Below are positions 45,778-54,209 of a stretch of 64,000 bases of DNA, piece after piece. Origin of the DNA: Marinobacter alexandrii. GTDB taxonomy: Bacteria; Bacteroidota; Bacteroidia; Cytophagales; Cyclobacteriaceae. Position 1 is the stretch's first letter, and every line of letters begins with the position of its first letter. The position numbers were made by a program, and so were the translations under genes. The notes under the pieces are model-generated. The model was not told the origin of the DNA. It did not search any database and worked only from the letters and a program-made list of their open reading frames with translations. The stretch is from positions 1,620,501-1,684,500 of the forward strand of contig JBDWTN010000007.1 in assembly GCA_039984955.1 (NCBI GenBank), written 5' to 3'.

Positions 45778-46881
45778 TCACATGATTTGATCGTAAAATA
45801 CGCGTTCGCTCACATTCATCCACACACTCACATCTTTTCTGAATTTCTCAAACGCCTCATACACTTTCTTACTTGGTGCATCTTTTTCGCAAAGCTCAGC
45901 TAATGCTTCTTTCGTGTATCCTTTAAGCGCCTCCAGTACTTCAATAGGGAAAGGGGCAACAGTCACATCAGTTTCATTGATTATTTTCTGCAAATACTTT
46001 CCATTTCTTGCATCAAATTCAGCTCCCATCCAGCGATTAGTTCGGTAGCATGCCGTTCTGATGATTTCTTGTAAGTCGGTAGGAAGTGCATCAAATTTTG
46101 GCTTATTGATAAGCATCTCCAATGCTGGACCTGGCTCGTGCCAACCCGGGTAGTAGTAGTATTTGGCTACATTGTAAAACCCCATCAAATAATCATGAAA
46201 TGGCCCTATCCATTCGGTTGCATCGATAACTCCACGCTCTAGGTTTGTATATATTTCTCCACCTGAAACGAGCACTGGAGTTCCTCCTGCTTTTTCCAAT
46301 ACCTTTGCTCCCAATCCTGGGATACGCATTTTCAGTCCCTTCAGGTCTTCTAGTGTTTTGATTTCCTTCTTGAACCATCCAGCCATTTGAACACCCGTGT
46401 TACCACACAAGATTGGTTGAATGTTAAAGGGTTCATACAATTCTTCCCAGAGCTCAGCCCCACCTCCAGAAATGATCCATGAACCCATCTGCTGGGCATT
46501 CATCCCAAAAGGCACTGCTGCGAAAAATTGCGCCGCAGGCACTTTTCCAGCCCAATAGTATGCAGCACCATGATTCATTTCCACAGCGCCATTGCTTACG
46601 GCATCAAATCCTTCTAATGCCGGAATAAGCTCACCTCCTCCATAGACGGTGATTTCCATCCGTCCACCTGACATCTTTTTAACCCAATCCACAAGTTGCT
46701 GGCATCCTTCGCCTACTACTGGAAAGTTTGGTGGCCATGTGGTGGTCATCTTCCACCGATACGTATTGTTGAAATTGATGTAAGGGCCCTTGCTTACCTC
46801 TTCTCCTTTTACACAAGAAGCTAGTGTAGATGCTCCTGCAGCTGCCAAAGCAGACTTGGTGAGAAATTTTCGACGTTTCAT
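45778..46881 (-). CDS. TRAP transporter substrate-binding protein, TakP-like
   Basis: 367 residues. The N-terminus has a twin-arginine-type RRKFL and a lipobox LASC (Cys 23), suggesting Tat export and lipid anchoring. The mature protein matches the TakP group (2-oxo acid binding, known from Rhodobacter sphaeroides): WKMTTTWPPNFPVVGEG, GAAYYWAGKVPAAQFFAAVP, GNTGVQMAGWF, LKMRIPGLGAKVL, DATEWIGPF and YYYYPGWHEPGP. The Arg in KMRIPG and the Trp in ATEW are the ligand-contacting positions in that group. No permease gene is adjacent; the DctQ/DctM pair at 17454-20537 is the probable partner. Confidence 0.93.
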   Translation of the reverse strand: MKRRKFLTKSALAAAGASTLASCVKGEEVSKGPYINFNNTYRWKMTTTWPPNFPVVGEGCQQLVDWVKKMSGGRMEITVYGGGELIPALEGFDAVSNGAVEMNHGAAYYWAGKVPAAQFFAAVPFGMNAQQMGSWIISGGGAELWEELYEPFNIQPILCGNTGVQMAGWFKKEIKTLEDLKGLKMRIPGLGAKVLEKAGGTPVLVSGGEIYTNLERGVIDATEWIGPFHDYLMGFYNVAKYYYYPGWHEPGPALEMLINKPKFDALPTDLQEIIRTACYRTNRWMGAEFDARNGKYLQKIINETDVTVAPFPIEVLEALKGYTKEALAELCEKDAPSKKVYEAFEKFRKDVSVWMNVSERVFYDQIM

Positions 46882-46902
46882 GTGTGTTATCTGTTTTTAA
46901 GC

Positions 46903-46954
46903 CACATGGAATTCGCAATCAGTAACATTCATTCAAGCACCTATGGTATAGGTG
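46903..46954 (-). promoter_or_regulatory. candidate control region of the TRAP binding-protein gene
   Basis: It contains a 14-base string (minus-strand GCGAATTCCATGTG, 46903-46916) identical to one 25 bases before the 17-repeat gene start (24731-24744). It also contains an inverted repeat CACCTAT-GGT-ATAGGTG at 46938-46954. Both lie upstream of the ATG at 46881. Confidence 0.3.
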
Positions 46955-46984
46955 TGATCACTACTTATGCTCATTTCATAATTT

Positions 46985-47008
46985 AAAAATAGTCTATTGT
47001 AAAGACTA
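46985..47008 (-). terminator. weak terminator after the histidine kinase gene
   Basis: On the minus strand TAGTCT, seven-base loop, AGACTA, then five T. The stem is short. Confidence 0.45.
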
Positions 47009-47044
47009 CTCTTAAATTATTAAAACATCAAAATGTTGAGAATT

Positions 47045-48934
47045 TTATTGTTGCGCTAGCGGAAGTGAAACAGTAAAGGTGGTTCCTTTATTTACCTCAC
47101 TTTTAACGTTGACTTTCCCTTTATTTAATTTGACAAAATCAAACACAAGCTGTAATCCTAATCCAATTCCCGTTTCCCCAGAAGTACCAGGAGTAGAAAT
47201 CTTTTCATTCAGCTTAAAGAGATTGTCCAGTTTTTCTTTTGGTATACCTACTCCATTATCAGAAACAGTAATTACCCCGAAATTATTTTCCGTATCTATC
47301 TCTGCTCCTATATCAACCTGTCCTCCTGAAGAAGTAAACTTAACTCCATTATTAACCAGGTTTCTGAGGATTGTAAGCGTAGCATTTCTATCTACATACA
47401 GTTCGAAATCTTTATCTATGGAAGTATTCAGCTTAATGTTTTTTGAAATGGCCGTGTTGTTCGACGTTTCAATAACATTCTCCATGATGCTTTTAATGCT
47501 TATTTCTTCAGGAACATAAGGAAAATGACCACTCTGCTGAAGAGCCCAAGAAAGCAAATTCTCCAACAACTTGTTCACTCGCTTTACCAGCACACCCATG
47601 TTATCTACCATCTCAAGGATGTTTTCTTTCTTACCTTCTTTTACAAAATATCTAGCTACATCCACAAGTCCAATCAGTGTCCCAACAGGCCCTCTCAAAT
47701 CATGAGAGATGATGGAGAAAAACTTGTCCTTTGTCTGATTCAGGGTTATCAAAGAGTTTTTCTGCTCTTCCAGTTGCTTATTCAATCTTATTTTAGATCT
47801 ATAATTCACGTAGATGGTGACTACCAGAATAATGGTGATCAGTAGAATGATTCCACCAGTAATCATAATAATTTGATGACTTCTCTTCTGCTCTAGCAGC
47901 AAGTCTATTTCTACCTGCTTCCTTCCAACTTCAAACTCTGTTCTTAGGTTAGCTAGATACTGTGTTGTCTCCAGGTTTTGAATACTGTCTTTGTACGAAT
48001 GATATTCCGTTTGATACTCCAGCGCCTTTTCGTAGTTCCCTTGAGCCTTATAAGATTGGTACAAAAGATTACTCGCATCCCGAGCCTGTTCCTTAAATTC
48101 CTCATCAACAGAGATATCATAGCTTTTCGAAGAAAATTCAATGACTTTATTGAAAGCTTTTTCTTCTAGAAATATGTTCCCAATTTGATTGTAGTAATCT
48201 GCCATTGCATAGTTATCACCAAATGGTTCTAGCATTTCGATAGCAGCAAATAGATCTTTCTTGGCCTTCTCCGGATCACCCTTTTTCCAAAAAACTAATG
48301 CACGGTTTCCTTTGATATAGGCTAGCCCAATAGTCATTCCAATATCTTGAAGGATTGGCTCAGATTCATTGTAGTAAGCCATTGCTGAATCATATCTACC
48401 TATCAGATAATAATCGTAACCATTATTCAGAAGTGTAAGCGCCAGCTCTTGTTTTTGGTTGGTCCCTCTAAGGATACTAATTGTTTTCGCACCGTACAAT
48501 AATGCATTTTCAGAGTCTCCGTTTTGGGTATAACAAGTGGAGATTTCTGCATATATCTCTGCTAAAAAGACCTTTAACTCATCAATATCAGCTGCTTGAT
48601 TTGCGCTTTCAAATAGATATTCTAGCGCTTTATCCAAATCTCCAGCAAACCTGTAGGCGAGTCCTAGTCTACATTTCGCCTTAATCTGATATTCAAGATT
48701 ATTAGCTTCTTTGGATAAAGAAAGCAACTGCTCAGCATATTTTATCCTTTTTTCAGGAGAACTTGAATGAGTTGTTAACCAAAAATACGCTTCTAAATTT
48801 TCGCTTTTTGTGAGTTTCTTACTGTTAATAATTCTCTCAATACTATCAGCTTTTATCTGGTTTTGAGTAAAAGCTACATTTCCAACAAGGCACAGTAGTA
48901 CAACCCAGAGTATTCTAGATATTAGATTGAACAT
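47045..48934 (-). CDS. TPR sensor histidine kinase
   Basis: 629 residues: signal peptide (about 1-23), TPR repeats (about 30-320, e.g. KAKCRLGLAYRFAGDLDKAL), a coiled stretch, one membrane helix (about 352-372), a HisKA domain with SHDLRGPVGTL (phospho-His near 411), and an HATPase with NLVNNGVKF (N box), VSDNGVGIP (G1) and GIGLGLQLV (G2). Periplasmic TPRs would sense a protein or peptide signal. No response regulator is adjacent, so it is an orphan kinase. A lipoprotein gene lies 20 bases upstream on the same strand and is probably cotranscribed. Confidence 0.93.
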   Translation of the reverse strand: MFNLISRILWVVLLCLVGNVAFTQNQIKADSIERIINSKKLTKSENLEAYFWLTTHSSSPEKRIKYAEQLLSLSKEANNLEYQIKAKCRLGLAYRFAGDLDKALEYLFESANQAADIDELKVFLAEIYAEISTCYTQNGDSENALLYGAKTISILRGTNQKQELALTLLNNGYDYYLIGRYDSAMAYYNESEPILQDIGMTIGLAYIKGNRALVFWKKGDPEKAKKDLFAAIEMLEPFGDNYAMADYYNQIGNIFLEEKAFNKVIEFSSKSYDISVDEEFKEQARDASNLLYQSYKAQGNYEKALEYQTEYHSYKDSIQNLETTQYLANLRTEFEVGRKQVEIDLLLEQKRSHQIIMITGGIILLITIILVVTIYVNYRSKIRLNKQLEEQKNSLITLNQTKDKFFSIISHDLRGPVGTLIGLVDVARYFVKEGKKENILEMVDNMGVLVKRVNKLLENLLSWALQQSGHFPYVPEEISIKSIMENVIETSNNTAISKNIKLNTSIDKDFELYVDRNATLTILRNLVNNGVKFTSSGGQVDIGAEIDTENNFGVITVSDNGVGIPKEKLDNLFKLNEKISTPGTSGETGIGLGLQLVFDFVKLNKGKVNVKSEVNKGTTFTVSLPLAQQ

Positions 48935-48954
48935 GGTAATTTGGATTTCGTTAA

Positions 48955-49542
48955 TTATTCGCCTTCTGTTCCATCATCTCCAACTGACACTGAGTTACGT
49001 CCAATAGTGATTTTTGGATCTAATCGAATGATCGGGCCAGCATTCCCTTCGAAATCATAAACGATATCATATTTCAGGTATTCAGTTCCTTCCTCTATAT
49101 CCTCAGGCACTTGTATCACCCACATTTTATCTGGGTTGATCTCATCAGGTAGATCATGAAGAGCTGCTTCAGAAGCAGCATCAAAATCGATTCCTTCTAA
49201 GTCCGTGACACCACCACCAGAATACCAGAAAAGATAATCCCCGGGCTCAGCTTCTGCTGTTACTGTTTCTTCGGTTACGGGTTTATACCCAGCAGTAGTA
49301 TCACCGGCAGTCTTAAAAAGTAATTGACCGTTTTCGTACTTAAATACGGTTACTGATTTTTCAACACTATTGATCCTGCCATTGGTTGAAGTGAGGTAAT
49401 CATCTGCAAACTCAACAGCTGCGAGCATGTCCTCGTCCAATTGATCTAATTCATCCTCCGCTAAATTGCCCTCTTGACAGGCGAAAGTGATAAATGAAAA
49501 AGTAATGGCGAGTACGAGTAGTTTTTGTAAAGTAATTCTCAT
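48955..49542 (-). CDS. small acidic lipoprotein upstream of histidine kinase
   Basis: 195 residues with lipobox TFAC at the end of the signal. The mature chain is very acidic and beta-rich (LAEDELDQLDEDMLAAVEF near the start, VTAEAEPGDYLFWYSGGG in the middle). No family is recognised. The 20-base gap to the TPR kinase gene suggests one operon, and it could be a sensory partner or target. The function is unknown. Confidence 0.78.
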   Translation of the reverse strand: MRITLQKLLVLAITFSFITFACQEGNLAEDELDQLDEDMLAAVEFADDYLTSTNGRINSVEKSVTVFKYENGQLLFKTAGDTTAGYKPVTEETVTAEAEPGDYLFWYSGGGVTDLEGIDFDAASEAALHDLPDEINPDKMWVIQVPEDIEEGTEYLKYDIVYDFEGNAGPIIRLDPKITIGRNSVSVGDDGTEGE

Positions 49543-49685
49543 TAGAAGGTGGTTTAAGTCTTTAAATGTATTACAATAATTATCAACTGATAATGCAATT
49601 TGACGTATGAAACAATTTCATCGATTAAGTGTACGACTTTCTCGATTAACGATTTACAGACGTCTACAAACTACTGCTGGATTTC

Positions 49686-50684
49686 TTACTTTATTTCTTC
49701 TTTACCATCTGCATGTAAAGCGAATCTCCCTTTCTCTTTTGGGTGTACAAATTCATCTTTCGGCCAGGGCCAGCCACCAAACTGAGTGCGTTGATATTCT
49801 CTTATCGTATCATAAATTTCTTCTTGGCTGTTCATGACGAATGGACCTTGCTGCACTACCGGTTCGCCTATCGGTTTTCCTTGCAAGAGCAGTATATGAG
49901 CTTCTTCGTTTCCGTTCTTTATAGTTGCCTCTTGATCCGGGTGCAAGTCAGCGCCTTGTTGTACATTCAAGGTTTCATGATCGATGGAAATATGGTTGCC
50001 TTTATAGAAATAGATGGATCGGTTAACCTCTTTTTTTGCTAAAGGAAGTTTCAACTCACCATCTGCTTTTATTTTAATCAACCATACAGCTATACCATTT
50101 TCTGGATCAGCTGCCCATGAATCAGGTGTGGTATCCAATGATTTGGTTTCATTGAAATCTCCAGCAATAATCGTCACTTCTGCATCCGATGTTTTGTGTA
50201 TAGGAATATCCTCCGCCCATAGCATCTTGTAGTGAGGTTCCACAAACTTGCTTCTGCTAGGCAGGTTGAGCCAAATCTGAAATAGAAGTAATGGATTTTC
50301 CTCTTCATTATTTACCAGTGGGAACATTTCTGAATGCAGTACGCCTTTTCCTGCAGTCATCCATTGCACATCTCCATGACCAAATCTTCCTGTAGCGCCC
50401 ATACTATCGGAGTGATCAACCAGTCCTTCTGGCACAACTGTGATCGTTTCAAATCCCCTATGTGGATGCTGTGGGAAGCCAGGAACTTGTTGTCCATGAT
50501 ACATGCGCCAACCGTCCTTAATGGTAAAATCTTGTCCAATCATTCTCCCCTTCAACAAATCAGGGTCGGGACCCATTCCTTCATTTCCTTTTGGATATAA
50601 ATCCCGATGATAGACACAGAAAAGAAAGGGGTCTTGTGTTTCCCATGGAAAACCAAGTGGCTTAATTTGCTTGATTACTGACAT
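49686..50684 (-). CDS. pirin family protein
   Basis: 332-residue bicupin. The first cupin carries the metal site typical of pirin/quercetinase-type proteins (HPHRGFETIT, DVQWMTAGKGVLHSEMFP). The second half has the pirin C-terminal cupin (KGNHISIDHETLN, ILLLQGKPIGEPVVQQGPFV), which leads into the typical NSQEEIYDTIREYQ ending. Some members oxidise flavonoids; others act as redox cofactors. The role here is unknown. Divergent from the LOG-like gene. Confidence 0.92.
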   Translation of the reverse strand: MSVIKQIKPLGFPWETQDPFLFCVYHRDLYPKGNEGMGPDPDLLKGRMIGQDFTIKDGWRMYHGQQVPGFPQHPHRGFETITVVPEGLVDHSDSMGATGRFGHGDVQWMTAGKGVLHSEMFPLVNNEEENPLLLFQIWLNLPSRSKFVEPHYKMLWAEDIPIHKTSDAEVTIIAGDFNETKSLDTTPDSWAADPENGIAVWLIKIKADGELKLPLAKKEVNRSIYFYKGNHISIDHETLNVQQGADLHPDQEATIKNGNEEAHILLLQGKPIGEPVVQQGPFVMNSQEEIYDTIREYQRTQFGGWPWPKDEFVHPKEKGRFALHADGKEEIK

Positions 50685-50748
50685 GAACTTTAATTTTCAT
50701 GATAAACTAGTAACAGATAGGTAGAGTTCAAATCAATACTTTTACAGG

Positions 50749-51285
50749 ATGAAAAGAATAGCCATTTTCTGTGGATCAAAAGTGGGTAACGACCCGGCTT
50801 ACAAAGAAGCTACAAAAGAACTTGTTAAGACACTTATAGAAAAGGAAATAGAGATTGTATATGGAGGAGGCGCAGTTGGACTAATGGGAGTGGTGGCAGA
50901 AACCGCCCTGGAAAGCGGAGGTATAATCACGGGAGTAATTCCTGATAAATTATATGAGATGGAAGTGGCCCACACTGGACTATCTAAACTCTATCGTGTG
51001 AAAGATATGCACGAGCGTAAAGCGCTTATGGCTGATTTATCAGATGCATTCATCGCTTTACCGGGTGGTGTTGGCACATTGGAAGAAATAACTGAAGTCA
51101 TGACTTGGTCACAGATAGGTTATCACTCAAAACCTTGTGCCTTCCTTAATACCAATGGCTACTATAATCATTTCATTTCTTTCTTCGATCATATGGAACA
51201 ACAAGGATTTTTATATAAATCGATTCATGATCAAGCGATCGTTGAAGAGGTGGTCGAAAAGTTGGCTCTAAGGCTTTTAAAGTAG
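50749..51285 (+). CDS. LOG family protein (TIGR00730)
   Basis: 178 residues of Rossmann fold with the LOG signature PGGVGTLEEITEVMTW (near residue 105) and the N-terminal IAIFCGSKVGNDPAY. Members of this family hydrolyse nucleoside 5'-monophosphates (cytokinin-activating phosphoribohydrolase activity). In bacteria outside plant contexts the true substrate is often AMP or unknown. Length is typical. Convergent with the patatin gene 11 bases downstream. Confidence 0.92.
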   Translation: MKRIAIFCGSKVGNDPAYKEATKELVKTLIEKEIEIVYGGGAVGLMGVVAETALESGGIITGVIPDKLYEMEVAHTGLSKLYRVKDMHERKALMADLSDAFIALPGGVGTLEEITEVMTWSQIGYHSKPCAFLNTNGYYNHFISFFDHMEQQGFLYKSIHDQAIVEEVVEKLALRLLK

Positions 51286-51296
51286 TCTTCTACCTA

Positions 51297-52289
51297 TCAG
51301 ATCTCTAGCCACTCTTCAATCTTTTTCTTGTTTTCCTCAAAAAGCTGTATTCCATATTCTTTGAGTCTGGACATATTTTCAGGTGTCGCACAATCCATAT
51401 CAGGATCAATGTCTGTAGACTTCAAATCTCCATCTATTCGTAAATATTGATTGGGATTATCAATTGTACCATATATTTTCTCAAGTTGATAGTGCGCGAC
51501 TTCAGAAGCTCCAGACATCATGATATCTATTACTGGTTGCACCCACTCTGCCATCCCCCATTTTTTCGCTTTTTTATACGGATAAGGTTTATATGTGTAT
51601 CCAGTGCCTATCGATAAGATTTTCATATCCTTAGCAGTAGCTTCATCTCCATTCACTTTGAAGATGTTTCTCCCTTCGGCATACGCCACAAGTGCCGGAT
51701 TGTTAACAAACACTCCACCGTCAATCAATGTATACGCACCCCCGCCCTGAGACATGATTTGTTCACATTCAAAATAAGTGGGCGCTGCAGAAGTAGCTCT
51801 GGCTACATCTTTTACTTTAAAGTTGAAATCAGCCTTCTGTTTCGCCTTGTGCTGACCAAAAAAATGACCCTTCCGATTTATAATATCATAAGATGTGATA
51901 ATACACGGTTTTAAGAGGTCTTTTAACCATGCTTCTCCAAAATAATCTTGAAGAGCCTCTTCTATTCCATCAGCTGGATACTTTTCATCCAAAATCCCAC
52001 CAGCAGTCCGAACTTTATGAAAGAACGGCACATCAAAAATTTCCTCTCCTCGCTTGAAATATAAGCCGACAACCTCCTCGGCGTTAAATTTGGGTGTATC
52101 TGGCTCGTTTATGTTCTCGAGTAAAAAGGCACATGCTAGGATTCCTCCAGTACTAGTTCCCGCTACAAGATCAAAGTCATTGGCTACTTTAACATTATAC
52201 GCTTTTTCTATCTCCACCAGAACCTGACCTGGAATGATTCCACGTATTCCTCCTCCATCGATGGACAAAACCCTATTCAATTGCGACAT
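51297..52289 (-). CDS. patatin-like phospholipase
   Basis: 330 residues with the patatin fold. Oxyanion loop DGGGIRGIIPG, nucleophile GTSTGG (Ser near residue 45) and catalytic Asp in LIDGGVFVNNPA (near 190) are all intact. No signal peptide, so cytosolic or membrane-associated. It resembles CapV-type and plant-type patatins, but there is no nucleotide cyclase (CD-NTase) in the window, so a defence role is not supported. A 28-residue membrane peptide gene lies 34 bases upstream. Confidence 0.92.
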   Translation of the reverse strand: MSQLNRVLSIDGGGIRGIIPGQVLVEIEKAYNVKVANDFDLVAGTSTGGILACAFLLENINEPDTPKFNAEEVVGLYFKRGEEIFDVPFFHKVRTAGGILDEKYPADGIEEALQDYFGEAWLKDLLKPCIITSYDIINRKGHFFGQHKAKQKADFNFKVKDVARATSAAPTYFECEQIMSQGGGAYTLIDGGVFVNNPALVAYAEGRNIFKVNGDEATAKDMKILSIGTGYTYKPYPYKKAKKWGMAEWVQPVIDIMMSGASEVAHYQLEKIYGTIDNPNQYLRIDGDLKSTDIDPDMDCATPENMSRLKEYGIQLFEENKKKIEEWLEI

Positions 52290-52323
52290 GATCGTAATTG
52301 GTTAATTGATACTTAATATGTAA

Positions 52324-52410
52324 CTATTTTCCTACTTTGACTTTCTTGAAGCCAAAGAAAGCCAGAACAATAGCCAAAACAATAAAAACAATTCTTGAAA
52401 TCTTTTTCAT
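52324..52410 (-). CDS. 28-residue single-helix membrane peptide
   Basis: ATG at 52410, stop at 52324: a basic start (MKKISR), a hydrophobic helix (IVFIVLAIVLAFFGF) and a basic end (KKVKVGK). It lies between the M19-like gene and the patatin gene, same strand as both. The pattern is that of a real small membrane protein, but short frames like this arise by chance. Confidence 0.45.
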   Translation of the reverse strand: MKKISRIVFIVLAIVLAFFGFKKVKVGK

Positions 52411-52535
52411 AACTAAAGTGATATAAACTTACCCTAAAGTTCGTTAGTTATATACCTGATTATCAATACCCTAAAATGGGTAATCTTCCGTTTTTTCCTG
52501 ATTTTCACCGACCTTTTTCAAGTATAGATCGAAAG

Positions 52536-54143
52536 TTAAAAATTACGCTTGAGGAATTGATGCGCATTTTCAAAGCAAATGCCTCTTACAGCAGCTTCCA
52601 CATCCGTATCAGAGTGGAGGTGATATGTTGCTCCGTCTAGTACCTTCAACTCATTCATTTTATCTAACAAGTCATTTTCAAAATCATCGAATAATAATGA
52701 GTTACTATAATCTTGAGTAGGATCAATATATCCTTCGAAATCTGTCCCTATCGTGAAGTAGCTCCAGCATTTCTGTTTTTGATCTTTTGTTAAATCAGTA
52801 CTTTCAATGATTTCATCTACCATCGCTTTTAAATTTTTCCAAATGAGATCAATACTGTTCTTTTTGTCTTTTTTATCTCCAAGGATTCGTTGGTCAAAAC
52901 AAATTCCAATCAGGCCTTCTGTCTTGGCTACCCATTGTATATCTTCTCCACAAGCATTAATATTCCATGGGTAAAACCCATCCTTCAAATCCTTATCATT
53001 TTCATGATTAGCATTATCAATACTTTCCTTCAAAGTGTGCCAACCGCTGTAACCAACATGACTCAATATCACTGGGATGACATCTCCCTTATCTATACAC
53101 GGACTCACTATTTCATCATAATACCACTTCCTTGATTTAGCTGCCGTATGTTTCAAATCCAGCAAAATTCGATGACCCAAAGAAGAATCTCTTTGAAGAT
53201 CAGAATCCAAGCTTAGCAAAAGCTTTATTGCTTTCTCTCCTTCAGGCTGTACACCTTCGTTCATTCCATCAACCTGATCAGATACAATCTTTAGTGCGTC
53301 TGGCATACTATGAGCATGTCCAGCAAGAAAATTATTGAAATGGTGGGCGAAAGTGATAAAGAAAACAGGGTTGTCCCATTTTTTTAATTCATGAATTCTT
53401 TCTTCTACTTTGTTCAAATTAGTATCTGTTCCCAAAGCATGCATCCCTTCGATGGTTAACACCATCGCGATCTCATTTTTATCTAAAGTGTCTTTTACTT
53501 CTGAATAATTTTTGCAGAGGACATATTTACCTTCAGCATTCAGAGATTCAGGATATTTCTTTTTCAATTTTGAAGCGCTCTTAATCAATCGTCTAAGACC
53601 GGGTATGAAGATGTTGTTCTTCGTTTTTTGATCGCTATAATTAATCAAGAAATCACGTTCTCTTATGAGTTCTTCGTAATAATCATAGGATGGGGACACA
53701 AAGAATTTTATGCGCCGAATAGGCATGCGCATCAACAATGATTGTAGGAACGTACGAAGGAGCTTTAATACGGTAGGCGCACCCGTAAAAAAAGCCAGCA
53801 CCAGTTGAGCCCATTTGATTGGATTTAAAAAACCTAATCCAGAGGTGGACAGAATATCGAGAATTCGTATGACTTTGCTTTGCTCCATCTGTCCTCCTTT
53901 GTAAAATCCTTTTTCAAATGGATAAAGTGAGGCAAAAACAAGCTTGGTCTCTCCATTCCAAAGCTTTACAGGATCGCACTGAGAGTAACTAAAAGCACGC
54001 TTTCCTTTTTCCTGTTTTTTGAAATTACTCAGAACGATGTTCCATGGATGATATTTTTTTTGCTTTCTTTCATATTTGGTATGACGCATCCAATGAAAAG
54101 CACGTGAGTGCGGATGACAATGCAGATCTGCATACTTTTTCAT
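52536..54143 (-). CDS. amidohydrolase-fold metallohydrolase related to M19 membrane dipeptidases
   Basis: 535 residues without a signal peptide. The TIM-barrel metal ligands are visible in order: ADLHCHPH (HxH) at the N-terminus, TIEGMHALG (Glu) near 230, LDLKHTA, SHVGYSGWH and GTDFEGYIDP near 475 (GSDFDG in classical M19). About 150 residues longer than typical dipeptidases, with a large N-terminal insertion. Probably a peptidase or related amidohydrolase; the substrate is unknown. An 11-bp inverted repeat lies directly upstream. Confidence 0.82.
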   Translation of the reverse strand: MKKYADLHCHPHSRAFHWMRHTKYERKQKKYHPWNIVLSNFKKQEKGKRAFSYSQCDPVKLWNGETKLVFASLYPFEKGFYKGGQMEQSKVIRILDILSTSGLGFLNPIKWAQLVLAFFTGAPTVLKLLRTFLQSLLMRMPIRRIKFFVSPSYDYYEELIRERDFLINYSDQKTKNNIFIPGLRRLIKSASKLKKKYPESLNAEGKYVLCKNYSEVKDTLDKNEIAMVLTIEGMHALGTDTNLNKVEERIHELKKWDNPVFFITFAHHFNNFLAGHAHSMPDALKIVSDQVDGMNEGVQPEGEKAIKLLLSLDSDLQRDSSLGHRILLDLKHTAAKSRKWYYDEIVSPCIDKGDVIPVILSHVGYSGWHTLKESIDNANHENDKDLKDGFYPWNINACGEDIQWVAKTEGLIGICFDQRILGDKKDKKNSIDLIWKNLKAMVDEIIESTDLTKDQKQKCWSYFTIGTDFEGYIDPTQDYSNSLLFDDFENDLLDKMNELKVLDGATYHLHSDTDVEAAVRGICFENAHQFLKRNF

Positions 54144-54148
54144 AGCAA

Positions 54149-54191
54149 TTAGGTTAGGTGTGACATTTAAAGTTCAAGTTACCTAACCTAA
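54149..54191. promoter_or_regulatory. 11-bp perfect inverted repeat upstream of the M19-like gene
   Basis: TTAGGTTAGGT at 54149-54159 and ACCTAACCTAA at 54181-54191 with a 21-base spacer, just before the ATG at 54143. No T-tract follows, so it is more likely an operator or attenuator than a terminator. Confidence 0.5.
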
Positions 54192-54209
54192 AACTCAACT
54201 TGGTAAATC

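Noticed and set aside
49600-50600. Plus-strand frames opposite the pirin gene
   Set aside because: They are shadows of a well-supported pirin gene with no independent signals.
51297-52289. Patatin as a CBASS (CapV) effector
   Set aside because: No CD-NTase or Cap genes adjacent in the window.
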